Part shown: in pieces, positions 36,156 through 45,733 of the stretch | Layout of the letters: the number at the start of each line of letters is the position of its first letter | How positions within the stretch are numbered: position 1 is the first letter of the stretch | Origin: Fibrobacterota bacterium | Lineage (GTDB): Bacteria > Fibrobacterota > Fibrobacteria > UBA11236 | NCBI GenBank assembly: GCA_947482115.1 | Contig: CANKII010000001.1 | Span: forward strand, 62,001-126,000 | Length of the DNA stretch: 64,000 nt | Reading direction: 5' to 3' | Position numbers and translations under genes: made by a program | The notes under the pieces: model-generated | Told to the model about the DNA's origin: nothing | The model's database searches: none | What the model saw: the letters and a program-made list of their open reading frames with translations, nothing else

Positions 36156-36605
36156 ATGTTTAAAACATCGACATGGGGGAGTAGATGGGCTTTAAGCTTG
36201 GTTGTTGCCTTGGGTTTTGGAGTCTTGTTACAGGCCTGTGGTTCGCCTCCCAAGGAAATGCAAAGCAAGCTTCAGGAGATTGGTAGGGCGGATCTCGCCT
36301 TCATCATAAGTGAATTTTCAGAACAAACCCGTCACGATGCTGTTCTGGCCAAGCCTTATTTTTTGGTGGATGAGTATCAAGAATTCAAGGGAGATACCGC
36401 CCGGGTTTTTCAGGCCTATGCCTCCCTGGTCTTTTTTTACCTCGATCCTTCTCTGGATCTCTGCCAGGTTCGCAAATACCGGTACAATCGCTCTGCGAGG
36501 GTTTGGGAGCGCTTTGAGGTGGTTCTGGAGCATTTCCCACCCAAATATGCAGGTGGTCAGGTGAATGGGGATTCCTCGCTTCCCTCAGGGGCGGAAAAAC
36601 CCTGA
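36156..36605 (+). CDS. Small lipoprotein upstream of mreB
   Basis: A 149-residue protein with signal sequence and lipobox LLQAC (cleavage before Cys28), then a mixed alpha/beta body with no recognised domain (YQEFKGDTARVFQAYASLVFFYLDPSL, YRYNRSARVWERF). AAAGGCG precedes the ATG. It is 43 bases upstream of mreB on the same strand and may share its transcript; a link to cell-wall elongation is only suggested by position. Confidence 0.7.
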   Translation: MFKTSTWGSRWALSLVVALGFGVLLQACGSPPKEMQSKLQEIGRADLAFIISEFSEQTRHDAVLAKPYFLVDEYQEFKGDTARVFQAYASLVFFYLDPSLDLCQVRKYRYNRSARVWERFEVVLEHFPPKYAGGQVNGDSSLPSGAEKP

Positions 36606-36648
36606 ATTTTGCTAGTTTCCCAACTTTAAGAACTTAAGAAGGTGCGCG

Positions 36649-37671
36649 GTGTTCGGATTACTTTCCAGTGACATAGGTATTGATTTAGGGACGGCTAACA
36701 CGCTTGTTCATGTCAGCGGTCGCGGTATTGTCGTAAATGAGCCCTCGGTGGTGGCCGTTGATCGGCGGACCAACCGGGTGTTGGCGATCGGCACCGAGGC
36801 CAAGGCGATGTTGGGGCGTACGCCGGGAGAAATCATCGCCGTGCGTCCGATGAAGGATGGCGTGATTGCCGATTTTCAACTGGTGGAAAGCCTGCTGACG
36901 CGTCTCATTAAAACGGCGCAGAAATATCCGCTCTTTTTTCTTCGGCCTCGCATTGTGATTGGTGTTCCTTCCGGCATTACCGAAGTGGAAAAGCGCGCCG
37001 TATTGGATGCCGCACGCAAGGCCGGGGCCCGCGAAGTGCATCTGGTGGCCGAACCCATGGCGGCGGCGATTGGCATGGGCGTTCCCGTTGAGGATCCATC
37101 CGGTAACATGGTGATCGACATCGGTGGTGGCACGACTGAGATTGCCGTCATTGCGTTGTATGGAATCGTATGCGACACGTCGGTACGGGTGGGTGGCGAT
37201 GAAATGGACGAAGCCATCATCAGTTATCTCAAGAAGAAATACAACCTGCTGATCGGCGAAGGCATGGCGGAAAAAATCAAGATGCAGATCGGCGCCGCAT
37301 TTCCCCTTGAGCGGGAACTCGAGATGGATGTGAAGGGCCGTGATTTGGTGGCGGGTGTTCCTCACACGCTTAAAATCAGTTCTGCAGAGATTCGCGAGGC
37401 GTTGACGGAACCCGTCAACGCCATTGTGGAGGCTGTACGGCGGGCTTTGGAGCAGACGCCCCCGGAACTTTCCGCGGATCTCATGGACAAGGGAATTGTG
37501 ATGACCGGCGGGGGTTCACAACTCCGCGGCCTGGACGCTCTTCTTCGTCAGGAGACGAATCTTCCGGTCAACGTGATAGATGATCCCATGGTATGCGTTT
37601 GCAAGGGAACCGCGCGCATTCTCGAGGACATGGGGAAGTATTACAAGGTTCTCATGGACTCCCAACGCTGA
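36649..37671 (+). CDS. mreB: Rod-shape-determining protein MreB
   Basis: A 340-residue bacterial actin that organises lateral wall synthesis. Nucleotide-binding motifs are present: IGIDLGTANTLVHV (phosphate 1), VIDIGGGTTEIAVIAL (phosphate 2) and MTGGGSQLRGLD (adenosine). GVPSGITEVEKRAVLDAARKAGAREVHLVAEPMAAAIG is nearly canonical, though split here for brevity. GTG start with AAGGTG upstream. It heads the order mreB-mreC-mreD-mrdA-rodA. Confidence 0.97.
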   Translation: MFGLLSSDIGIDLGTANTLVHVSGRGIVVNEPSVVAVDRRTNRVLAIGTEAKAMLGRTPGEIIAVRPMKDGVIADFQLVESLLTRLIKTAQKYPLFFLRPRIVIGVPSGITEVEKRAVLDAARKAGAREVHLVAEPMAAAIGMGVPVEDPSGNMVIDIGGGTTEIAVIALYGIVCDTSVRVGGDEMDEAIISYLKKKYNLLIGEGMAEKIKMQIGAAFPLERELEMDVKGRDLVAGVPHTLKISSAEIREALTEPVNAIVEAVRRALEQTPPELSADLMDKGIVMTGGGSQLRGLDALLRQETNLPVNVIDDPMVCVCKGTARILEDMGKYYKVLMDSQR

Positions 37672-37675
37672 TCCG

Positions 37676-38506
37676 GTGAATCTTTTCGAGTGGCTGCGCA
37701 AGGCGCTTGTTGTCTGGCGCGGGATCCTTTCCCTTCTGTTGTGCGTGGTTTTTTCCGGGGTGCTGCTTTCACAGGATCGTACAGGACGGATCGTTTTTCA
37801 TGAAGTGATGGTGGGAACCCTTCTTTATCCCCTTCAGGCAACGCTTTCCCATTTCGACGGTTCACTGCGCATTTATCATGAGAATGAACGGCTGCGGCGC
37901 GAGAACATGGCTTTTCGCACCGAAAATGATTTTCTAAAACAATCGCTGCGGCAATCACCCCGGTTGGTGGAGATGGAACGTTTTCACGCCACTGTTTCCA
38001 TGCGACTCAAAGCAGGGGAAATTGTTGCCGAAGACGCGGGCAGACTCCAGCGCGCTTGGGTTCTCGATTTGGGCAGGGCGGATTCCGTGGATGTGAACAT
38101 GCCCGTGATGACTTCGCGTGGAATTGTGGGGAAAATCGCAAAGTGTTTTCAGAAGTACAGCCTTGTCCAGCTTCTTTCCGATCCCGAGTTCAAAGCTTCC
38201 GTGCAAGTGGATCGCAGTCGCGCCCGGGGAATTCTGGAGTCCCATGGAACTTCACGTCTTGAAGTCCAATTTCCTGCGGGATCCGATGTGCAGCCGGGGG
38301 ATACGCTGGTTACCGCAGGCATGGGCGGGGTTTTTCCCAAGGGCTTGCGTGTTGGAATTGCATTACAGGACGTCTCCGGCATGGAAGAACAGAACAGCGA
38401 CGTGATCCGGGTTTTTCAGGTGGAACCTTTTCAGTCGCTCGACGCCGTGGAAGAAGTGTTTGTCTTGATCAAACAGGATCAATGGAAACTGGAGATGGCG
38501 CCGTGA
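37676..38506 (+). CDS. mreC: Rod-shape-determining protein MreC
   Basis: A 276-residue bitopic inner-membrane protein. One transmembrane segment (about 15-35) is followed by a coiled coil (ENERLRRENMAFRTENDFLKQSL) and the two beta-barrel domains with RAWVLDLGRADSVDVNMPVM and a TAGMGGVFPKGLRVG motif typical of MreC. It links MreB to the penicillin-binding protein. The GTG at 37676, four bases after mreB, is chosen because the frame upstream overlaps mreB. The end overlaps mreD (GTGA). Confidence 0.93.
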   Translation: MNLFEWLRKALVVWRGILSLLLCVVFSGVLLSQDRTGRIVFHEVMVGTLLYPLQATLSHFDGSLRIYHENERLRRENMAFRTENDFLKQSLRQSPRLVEMERFHATVSMRLKAGEIVAEDAGRLQRAWVLDLGRADSVDVNMPVMTSRGIVGKIAKCFQKYSLVQLLSDPEFKASVQVDRSRARGILESHGTSRLEVQFPAGSDVQPGDTLVTAGMGGVFPKGLRVGIALQDVSGMEEQNSDVIRVFQVEPFQSLDAVEEVFVLIKQDQWKLEMAP

Positions 38507-38994
38507 GAATTCACTGGAAACGCATCGCCATGGAAGCCGGTATTCTGGCGGGGGCCCTGCTCCTTCAACAGACTTTAATCCGCTGGATTTCACTGGGACC
38601 GGTGCGCCCCGATCTCACTTTAATTGCCTTGATGGCGCTGGCATTGCGCCGCGGTCCCATTGCCGGACTTTATGCCGGAATGATACTGGGATTGGTGCAG
38701 GACGTTTATGCAGTGGAAACATTGGGTGCAAACGCTCTCTCCAATTGCCTGGTGGGTTATGTCCTCGGTTTTTTTGAGGACAAGGTGGTGAAAAGTCTTC
38801 CGGCCACGCGCATTTTGCTTTTGGGCGCCGCATTGATTTTGCACGACGTGATTTTTTATCTCGCGGCGGGTTTTCATGGTGGCGTATTCTGGAGCGCTCT
38901 GTTGCGCCAAAGCGCGCCTTCCGCCGTGTACACCTTGTTTGTGGGCGGCCTCATATTCTACTCGACCCTCCGGCTGAAACCCAGGGAGGTCTGA
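38503..38994 (+). CDS. mreD: Rod-shape-determining protein MreD
   Basis: A 163-residue inner-membrane protein with about five hydrophobic helices. The family pattern PDLTLIALMALALRRGPIAGLYAG and GLVQDVYAVETLGANALSNCLVGY matches MreD (G.. .GL..D and GxxxL). It starts at a GTG within the mreC stop, so translation is coupled. It works with MreC in the elongasome. Confidence 0.92.
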   Translation: MRIHWKRIAMEAGILAGALLLQQTLIRWISLGPVRPDLTLIALMALALRRGPIAGLYAGMILGLVQDVYAVETLGANALSNCLVGYVLGFFEDKVVKSLPATRILLLGAALILHDVIFYLAAGFHGGVFWSALLRQSAPSAVYTLFVGGLIFYSTLRLKPREV

Positions 38995-38997
38995 CGC

Positions 38998-40857
38998 ATG
39001 GCGGCTCCGCTGGTAAATCGTTTGGACGACCCGCATTACCGGGCCTCCGCCGTCCGCTCCCTGATGTTTTTTTTGCTGGCCGCCGCGCTGATTCTGGCGG
39101 GGCGTCTTTTTTATCTCCAGATCATCAAGGGTTCCTATCATGAAATGCTGTCCGCACAAAACAGCATCCGTCTGCAAATCGTGAAAGCGCCACGCGGTTT
39201 GATTTATGATCGCAACGGACTCGTGATCGCCCGCAACCGGCCATCATATCAAATCGCGATCCTGCCCACGGAATTGAAAAACCCGGATGAGTTGATGGAA
39301 CATCTTTTGCGCATGAAGGATGCAACGGACCGGCCGGTCTTTGATTCGAATGTGGTGGACTGGAGTTTGCAACGTGCGCGGTGGCGCAAGTTTCAGCCGC
39401 TGGTGATCCTCGAAGACGCGCCTTTTGACGTGGTGGCCATGGTGGGGGAGCATCAAACGGATTTGCCGGGTGTGGTGACTGTGGTGGAGTCGCGCCGCTC
39501 CTATCCTTACGGGGCCGCTGCGGGGCACATGATTGGATACATGGACGAAGTCCGCGAGGATGAAGTGCAGGATTCGAAGCTTGATGCCGAAGAGGATGGC
39601 ACGAGTCCTTACTTGCGCGGGGATCGCATTGGGCGCAAGGGACTGGAAAAACATTATGAGGACGATTTCCGGGGAAAGGATGGCGTGCGCTATGTAAAGG
39701 TGAATGCCTACGGCCGCCAGATTGAAGTCGTGCGGGAGATGCCGCAATACAAACCCGTTGCCGGAAAAAACATTTACACCAATATCGACATCCGTCTGCA
39801 ATGTCTGGCGGAATCGCTGCTGTCTGACACGGTGCGGGGAGCGGTGGTGGCCATCGATCCGCGCAACGGCGAAGTGCTCGTCATGGCCTCTTCTCCGCGC
39901 ATGGACGGCAACATATTTTCCCTGAGCCGCGCCAAACGAGGGAAAGAATGGGCGCGCCTCGCGTTGGACCCGGCGAGACCGCTGAACAACAGGGCCGTGA
40001 GCGGTGGATATGAACCCGGATCCACGTTCAAGGGAGTGGTGGCCGTGGCCGCGCTGCAATCGGGTAAAATCAATGCTGCGAATTTCATGCCCCGTGCCTG
40101 TACGGGCGGGTATCCATTCGGCAACCGGGTGTGGAAATGCTGGGATCCGAGAGGACACGGTTTTGTCAATCTGGTGGATGCCTTTACGCGATCGTGCGAC
40201 GTGTATTTCTATCAGGCTGGCTTGATGCTCGGTATGGATCGCATTAATAAAGTCGCGAGAGAGTTTGGACTTGGGGAAAAAACAGGAATTGATTTGGACG
40301 AGGAACGCGCCGGAGTATTGATGGATTCCGCGTCATACAATGCCAGTTACGGAGGGCGCAACTGGCATTGGTCACGGGGTTTGATCCTGAATCTTTCCAT
40401 CGGCCAGGGGGAAATTTCCACGCCTTTGCAACTGGCAAATTACGCCGCAGGGCTGGCGAATGGCCGTCAATTGTACCGTCCTCATATCATGCATGAGATT
40501 CGCAATGCGGACGGTGGTGTGGACGAAGCATCCCATCCTGAGCTCCTTCGCAATATTCAAATGACGGATGCCGAACATCGCATTCTTTTGGAAGCCATGG
40601 AGCAGGTCGTGAATTCCCCCAATGGCACGGCGGCTCGTGCGCGTGTTCCGGGAGTTTTAGTGGGCGGGAAAACGGGCTCGGCGGAAAATCCGCACGGAGC
40701 CAAGACGCACGCCCTGTTCATTTGCGCCGCACCTTTGGGCAACGCGCGCATTGCCATTGCGGTGGTGTTGGAGAACATGGGGCACGGCGGCACTTTCGCG
40801 GCTCCCATCGCCGGGGCGCTTCTCAAGAGATTCTTCGAGCATGAACCGCACGGATAA
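38998..40857 (+). CDS. mrdA: Penicillin-binding protein 2 (elongasome transpeptidase)
   Basis: A 619-residue class B penicillin-binding protein that cross-links peptidoglycan during elongation. It has one N-terminal membrane segment, a dimerisation domain (RGLIYDRNGLVIARNRPSYQI) and the transpeptidase domain with catalytic STFK (Ser342), SCD as the second motif and KTGSAE (about 558). ATG lies four bases after mreD and the end overlaps rodA by 17 bases. Length and order are typical. Confidence 0.96.
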   Translation: MAAPLVNRLDDPHYRASAVRSLMFFLLAAALILAGRLFYLQIIKGSYHEMLSAQNSIRLQIVKAPRGLIYDRNGLVIARNRPSYQIAILPTELKNPDELMEHLLRMKDATDRPVFDSNVVDWSLQRARWRKFQPLVILEDAPFDVVAMVGEHQTDLPGVVTVVESRRSYPYGAAAGHMIGYMDEVREDEVQDSKLDAEEDGTSPYLRGDRIGRKGLEKHYEDDFRGKDGVRYVKVNAYGRQIEVVREMPQYKPVAGKNIYTNIDIRLQCLAESLLSDTVRGAVVAIDPRNGEVLVMASSPRMDGNIFSLSRAKRGKEWARLALDPARPLNNRAVSGGYEPGSTFKGVVAVAALQSGKINAANFMPRACTGGYPFGNRVWKCWDPRGHGFVNLVDAFTRSCDVYFYQAGLMLGMDRINKVAREFGLGEKTGIDLDEERAGVLMDSASYNASYGGRNWHWSRGLILNLSIGQGEISTPLQLANYAAGLANGRQLYRPHIMHEIRNADGGVDEASHPELLRNIQMTDAEHRILLEAMEQVVNSPNGTAARARVPGVLVGGKTGSAENPHGAKTHALFICAAPLGNARIAIAVVLENMGHGGTFAAPIAGALLKRFFEHEPHG

Positions 40858-42061
40858 TTCCCAGCAGCAAAAATGGGACTGGCTGTTGTTGGGAACGGTC
40901 GGAGTTTTGCTGGCGATTGGTTTGGCGGTGGTGTATTCCGCGACTTTGGGAGAACCCGGACATCATTGGCAAAAACAGGTGTTGTTTGCCGGGATGGGCG
41001 TGGTGGCGATGGCGGGCATGTGCCTGATCCCACCCCGGTTTTTCTACGCGGCGGCTTACCCGCTGTATTTCATTTCCCTGATTCCGCTGCTTTACATCAT
41101 CATCTTCAAGGCCAATTCCGTGGAGCGTTGGATCGCGCTGCCGGGCGGTTTCAATCTGCAGCCAAGTGAATTATCCAAGGTCGCCCTTCTGCTCGTGATG
41201 GCGCGTCTGCTATCCTTTCAGCCGATCAGTCTTTCGCAACCGCGCACGTTGCTCGCGCCGACTTTGCTTTTTATAGTGCCCTTCGCCCTCGTATTGAAGG
41301 AGCCAAATCTGAGCACGGCCCTGAGTTTTGTGGCCATGACCGGAATGATGCTGTTTTTTTCAGGGCTGTCCGTTCGCGATCTTTTTTTCCTGGCTTCACC
41401 GGTGCTATCGGTGGCATTGACTTTTAACCACATTGCGTGGGCGCTCCTTTTCATGGTCCTCATTGCCATCATGTGGTGGACTCGCGCCAGCCTGAAGGCG
41501 TTTGTCCTGCTCATCCTCGTCAACATTGCTGCGGGATACGGTGCGATTTTTGTGTGGAACAAGCTGCTGTACGCCCATCAACGGGATCGCATTCTGACCT
41601 TCATGAGTCCCATGCGCGATCCGCAGGGGGCGGGATACCAGGTGTTGCAGAGCAAGGTGGCCATCGGTTCCGGCAAGTTGATTGGAAAAGGGTATTTGCA
41701 TGGAACACAAACCAATTTGAGTTTTCTGCCCGAGGAACACACGGATTTCATTTACTCGGTGTTGGGAGAGCAGTTTGGATTTCTCGGATGCGTTGTAGTG
41801 CTGGGATTGTATCTCTTCATGTTGCAGCGCCTGCTGCGTATTGCCTCCGACAGCCGCAGCCGTTACACCTCGCTGCTGGCCGTGGGGTTGACCGGTATTT
41901 TTTCCTTCCACGTTCTGGTGAACATTTCCATGACGGTGGGAATCATGCCGGTGACGGGTTTGCCTTTGCCGTTCCTGTCCTATGGCGGTTCGTTTCTCAT
42001 CTCCTGTTTTATCATGCTGGGCATTGTAATCAATTTTAAAGCCCATGGCGAATACCTCTGA
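40841..42061 (+). CDS. rodA: Peptidoglycan glycosyltransferase RodA
   Basis: A 406-residue SEDS-family polymerase that makes glycan strands with PBP2. About ten membrane helices are seen. Conserved motifs: QPSELSKVALLLVMAR, the VLKEPNLSTALSF segment with the Glu-Pro-Asn pair, GKGYLHGTQTNLSFLPEEHTDFIYSVLGEQFG and a final GLPLPFLSYGGS. The ATG lies inside the end of mrdA; a longer upstream frame is ignored because homology begins at MNRTDN. Confidence 0.95.
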   Translation: MNRTDNSQQQKWDWLLLGTVGVLLAIGLAVVYSATLGEPGHHWQKQVLFAGMGVVAMAGMCLIPPRFFYAAAYPLYFISLIPLLYIIIFKANSVERWIALPGGFNLQPSELSKVALLLVMARLLSFQPISLSQPRTLLAPTLLFIVPFALVLKEPNLSTALSFVAMTGMMLFFSGLSVRDLFFLASPVLSVALTFNHIAWALLFMVLIAIMWWTRASLKAFVLLILVNIAAGYGAIFVWNKLLYAHQRDRILTFMSPMRDPQGAGYQVLQSKVAIGSGKLIGKGYLHGTQTNLSFLPEEHTDFIYSVLGEQFGFLGCVVVLGLYLFMLQRLLRIASDSRSRYTSLLAVGLTGIFSFHVLVNISMTVGIMPVTGLPLPFLSYGGSFLISCFIMLGIVINFKAHGEYL

Positions 42062-42734
42062 AGTTTTAAAAAAGTGGGGGTTGTGGCTTGAGGCGTGGGT
42101 GGTTCCCCCGGTTTGTGTGCATTGTGCAAAACGGAGATGGGGTGGCTTGCCGTTGTGCCGTCCCTGTTTGCGCTTGCTGCGTGCTGCGTTGATTTGGGAT
42201 GACGAGGTGTTGTCCCAGCCCGGACTTCATGCCTTGTTCCGCATGAGCCCGCCGTTGCTTAGTTTGATTCATGGATTCAAATACAGTCATTATCGCCGGC
42301 ATATCCGCTTTCTCTGTGCTTACTTGCGCTACCGTCCGGCATTTGTGGAAGCATTGGGAAAGCCGGACGTGCTAATCCCCGTTCCGCTTCACTCTGCGCG
42401 ACTACGGGAACGAGGATATAATCAAGCGGAATTGATTGCGGAGGAAATGGGTCGGCGTTATGTGTTGCCAGTGATGTCAAATGCGTTAAAGCGAATTCGT
42501 TTTACTTCCACGCAAACCAAGTTGGATGCGGAAGAGAGGACTCGAAATCTTGTCGGGGCTTTTCGGTGTTCAGATGCGGTGGCGGGGAAGAAGGTTGTGT
42601 TGGTGGATGATGTTTGCACGACGGGGAGTACGCTGGGGCAATGTCAACAGGAATTGATAAAGGCCGGGGCGGCGAGGGTCGATGCGTTTGTACTGGGATG
42701 GGTGGAGAGGGAAGATTCCATTAACAGGAGATAG
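42045..42734 (+). CDS. comF: ComF-family phosphoribosyltransferase-like protein
   Basis: A 229-residue protein of the ComF/GntX type. An N-terminal zinc-ribbon-like stretch has two CxxC pairs (CVHC and CRPC). The C-terminal phosphoribosyltransferase fold has the PRPP loop VVLVDDVCTTGSTL and the family block VPLHSARLRERGYNQAELIA. Members act in DNA uptake or recycling; the substrate is not established. Its start overlaps rodA by 17 bases, and it ends 9 bases before a convergent gene. Confidence 0.9.
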   Translation: MANTSEVLKKWGLWLEAWVVPPVCVHCAKRRWGGLPLCRPCLRLLRAALIWDDEVLSQPGLHALFRMSPPLLSLIHGFKYSHYRRHIRFLCAYLRYRPAFVEALGKPDVLIPVPLHSARLRERGYNQAELIAEEMGRRYVLPVMSNALKRIRFTSTQTKLDAEERTRNLVGAFRCSDAVAGKKVVLVDDVCTTGSTLGQCQQELIKAGAARVDAFVLGWVEREDSINRR

Positions 42735-42743
42735 GATTATAGA

Positions 42744-43838
42744 CTACTCCCGCAACCAGCCTTCAATCTGATCCCGAAACCGTTCCCCGTCCTTCCGTCC
42801 ATACTCCATCAATTCTTTCGCGTACTCCCCGTCAAACAACAAATAGCTCAGCATATCCTGCGAGATCCATCCGCCGTAGAGATACCGCAGAGTTCGCGGA
42901 AAGCGGTGGCGGTAATGTGAAGCGATGAGGCTGAAGTCGATCATGGGTGCGACTCGGCAGAGTTCGATGTTTCGGGTGTTCCGCTGGCCTTCCGGAATGC
43001 TTTCAGTCAAAACATTAACCCGCCGCATGAATTCCGAATCCACATCCAGAGCGTCCAGGAACATGCCGTCAAACAAGGTGGAAGCGATGCGGCCCAAGGT
43101 CGGAACCACATGGGGTTCATGCTGGAATTGATCCCCGCTCAGACTGATGTTAATGATGCGATCCGCTCCCATGCGCACGGCGGATTGCAGCGGCGTGATG
43201 TTGCGCAATGAACCGTCTCCGTAATAATTCCCGTCCATCAGCACCGGCGGAAAGATCAGCGGGGCCGCACAGGAGGCCATGATGTGTTCGAGCGTTAATG
43301 TCGCCCGCATGCCACGGGTCGACGGTCGTTCCCATTCCGCGCAGGTTTCCAGCGTTTCAAAAAACGTGATGTTCTTCTTGTAGGAATAATCGAAACAATT
43401 CACCGCCAATCCATGGCCGGGAAGGCTGCTCAACCCGTGATGCACTTTTTCCATGTCGATATGGCCCGCGAGATACGAACGCAGCGGCGCTGTGCTGAGA
43501 ATGGCATTCGCAATGTCGTTGTTTTGCCCGTTGCCAACGTGACGCGAAGAGCTGACAAGCCGCATCAGGTTGTGCGTCACCGAGCGGACTTTGGATTCAA
43601 AGATGTCGTTCGGTGTAATGGTGCACCACAAGCGCTTCACAGCCTCGAGACCGGTTGCAAAGTCCGGGGCGAACTGCATCATGCCGACGGCATTGATGGC
43701 CCCTGCGGATACACCGATTAAAATTTCAAGAGAGGCTCCGCGCTCGAAGATATCCTTCCACGCTTCCAGCACACCGATTTGATAAGCCGCCCGCGCACCG
43801 CCGCCGCCAAGAATGAGGGCTACTTTCTTGCGCGCCAC
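42744..43838 (-). CDS. Patatin-like phospholipase
   Basis: A 364-residue protein with the patatin catalytic dyad: oxyanion loop GGGGARAAYQIG (11-22), nucleophile in GVSAG (Ser44) and the Asp in YGDGSLRN (about 209). The C-terminal part is longer than in RssA. It probably hydrolyses lipid acyl chains, at the inner face of the membrane since no signal peptide is present. It follows the penicillin-binding-like gene by 16 bases on the same strand. Confidence 0.88.
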   Translation of the reverse strand: MARKKVALILGGGGARAAYQIGVLEAWKDIFERGASLEILIGVSAGAINAVGMMQFAPDFATGLEAVKRLWCTITPNDIFESKVRSVTHNLMRLVSSSRHVGNGQNNDIANAILSTAPLRSYLAGHIDMEKVHHGLSSLPGHGLAVNCFDYSYKKNITFFETLETCAEWERPSTRGMRATLTLEHIMASCAAPLIFPPVLMDGNYYGDGSLRNITPLQSAVRMGADRIINISLSGDQFQHEPHVVPTLGRIASTLFDGMFLDALDVDSEFMRRVNVLTESIPEGQRNTRNIELCRVAPMIDFSLIASHYRHRFPRTLRYLYGGWISQDMLSYLLFDGEYAKELMEYGRKDGERFRDQIEGWLRE

Positions 43839-43854
43839 AACCTAACTCCGGACT

Positions 43855-45063
43855 TCAACGCCTTGCATAAGCGGCACGACGAATCTTACCATGCCGACGG
43901 TGTTGTTGTACCGGTTCGGGTCCCGGTGGATGATTCCAGTCGCGAATCATCAATGCGGCGAGTTCGCTGGCATGCACGGTTCTATTGCGCTGGTTGATGA
44001 CCATCACTGCGACGGCGATACCCTGATCCGGATGATCCTTGGCTTTGGCATAACCGATATACCATTCATAACGACCGGGAGGGTTGAGTCCATCCAACGA
44101 TCCGGTTTTTCCGCCCATGTCCAGATTGGAAACATCCTGCCGTCCGAAAGCGCGGCGAAAACCCTTGCGCGCTGTTCCCGTGCTGACAGTCGCAGCCATC
44201 AGGGTTCTCAAATTGTCGAGGGTGGCGGGGGAGACAAAAGGCTCCGAGGGATTCTCCTCCACGGTAAACTTGTTTTGATTCACAAGATTGCGCAACTCGG
44301 GGGTGAAGTACAGTGGACGAATGCGCCCATCGTCGCCAATGCCCCGTGCGATTCGCAAGGCGTGCAAAGGCGAAATGGTTGTGGATTTCGTGTAACCACA
44401 GGCGACTTGAGCGAGACCGAAACCGGTGTCCGGGACGTCAAGCCGGCTGGGTTTGCATTCCAGCATGGGCTGGGGCTGGTTAAATCCCATCGCCCGTCCC
44501 ATTTTTCGCAACGATTCCGCGCCCATTTTAATGCCCAGAGAACCGAACACCGGGTTCACGGATTTTGCGAAGGCATTTTCCAAAGTGATTCGGGTATACC
44601 GGTTCGATTTGGGTGTTCTCAACTGGTATTGATACAGGGTATGGCTTCTGCCCAAGAGCGGAAGATCATCCATTGGACGGGTGTTGTTCCATTCCAACGC
44701 GGCGGAAGCCGTGAGAATTTTGATCAGGGACGCGGCGGGAAAGGTGGCGGCCAGCGCCATTTGTGGACGGGAATGCGATCCGGTGGAATCATATTCCGCC
44801 AACGCGCGCACCGCACCGGTTTTGAGATCGCAAACGGCCACCACGGCTCTTCCCGGCCGGAACCGGCTCAGATACAACTGTGATCGTGCCTGCAGCATGC
44901 TGTCCGCGCCGTAACGCGTCACCCAGCGACTACCCTGAATGGAAAACGTATCCTGAACCGGAAAATTTTTCGGCGCGGGAATGGTGAAAGTGGCGATAGG
45001 CGTGGCGGCCACGGCAAAAGATGCAGCGAGTAATGCACCTGCAAAAATCAGATTTTGTTTCAT
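43855..45063 (-). CDS. Secreted penicillin-binding transpeptidase-domain protein
   Basis: A 402-residue protein with a signal peptide (cleavage near AVAA/TP) and all three penicilloyl-serine transferase motifs: SLIK (112-115), SVN (168-170) and KTG (319-321, [11 protein letters not shown]). There is no glycosyltransferase or dimerisation domain, so it resembles a stand-alone D,D-peptidase, transpeptidase or class D-type relative. It acts in the periplasm. The last 20 residues are Arg/His-rich and unusual. The start overlaps the orn stop (ATGA). Confidence 0.85.
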   Translation of the reverse strand: MKQNLIFAGALLAASFAVAATPIATFTIPAPKNFPVQDTFSIQGSRWVTRYGADSMLQARSQLYLSRFRPGRAVVAVCDLKTGAVRALAEYDSTGSHSRPQMALAATFPAASLIKILTASAALEWNNTRPMDDLPLLGRSHTLYQYQLRTPKSNRYTRITLENAFAKSVNPVFGSLGIKMGAESLRKMGRAMGFNQPQPMLECKPSRLDVPDTGFGLAQVACGYTKSTTISPLHALRIARGIGDDGRIRPLYFTPELRNLVNQNKFTVEENPSEPFVSPATLDNLRTLMAATVSTGTARKGFRRAFGRQDVSNLDMGGKTGSLDGLNPPGRYEWYIGYAKAKDHPDQGIAVAVMVINQRNRTVHASELAALMIRDWNHPPGPEPVQQHRRHGKIRRAAYARR

Positions 45064-45614
45064 GGCACAAGCACGGGGGTGGAGGGTGAAAAAATCTTTT
45101 CACGGTAATAGCGCAACTCGGCCACGGACTCGCGAATGTCACTCAAGGCCAGATGCGCATCCGATTTCAGAAAAGGCGCAACATCGGGATACCAGCTTGA
45201 AGCCAGTATTTTAACGGAACTGACATCGAGAAGGCGGTAATGAAAAAACTTGTCCAGTCGGGGCATATGCCTTACGAGAAAACGGCGATCCTGCCAGATG
45301 GAATTTCCGCACAACGGAGCCTTTCCAGGTTTCACATGGGCTGCCAAATACTCCAGAATTTTGGACTCCGCTGAAGTCGTATCCTCGGTGGACTGGCGAA
45401 CCCGGTCGGTTAAACCCGACTTTCCATGCTGGGTTGTGTTCCATTCATCCATGCCTGTCAGAATTTCTTCGGAATGATGGATGGCGAAAACAGGGCCTTC
45501 GGAGAGGATGTTCAACTCTGAATCGGTTACCAGAGCCGCAATTTCAAGAATGACGTCCCTGTCAGGGTTCAAGCCCGTCATTTCCAAATCAATCCAGACA
45601 AGTCGGTTTTCCAT
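45060..45614 (-). CDS. orn: Oligoribonuclease
   Basis: A 184-residue DEDDh exonuclease that degrades 2-5 nucleotide RNAs, including pGpG. Catalytic residues: Asp9 and Glu11 in WIDLEMTGL, Asp in [16 protein letters not shown], and the His/Asp pair in [10 protein letters not shown]. Length and motif spacing match the E. coli protein. It is the first gene of a coupled pair with the penicillin-binding-like protein, divergent from fabF. Confidence 0.95.
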   Translation of the reverse strand: MENRLVWIDLEMTGLNPDRDVILEIAALVTDSELNILSEGPVFAIHHSEEILTGMDEWNTTQHGKSGLTDRVRQSTEDTTSAESKILEYLAAHVKPGKAPLCGNSIWQDRRFLVRHMPRLDKFFHYRLLDVSSVKILASSWYPDVAPFLKSDAHLALSDIRESVAELRYYREKIFSPSTPVLVP

Positions 45615-45733
45615 GTGGGAAGCCGTTTCTTATAATTTGTAAGGCCCCGGTTAATCTTAACTTAGGCTTGACTCAAGTTTAGCAACTTTAGTGGACGGAT
45701 GCCAATTCTTCACAAGTTCAAGGGCAGGTTCAG

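Noticed and set aside
45668-45692. TTGACT upstream of fabF as a promoter
   Set aside because: No acceptable -10 box at 16-19 bases.
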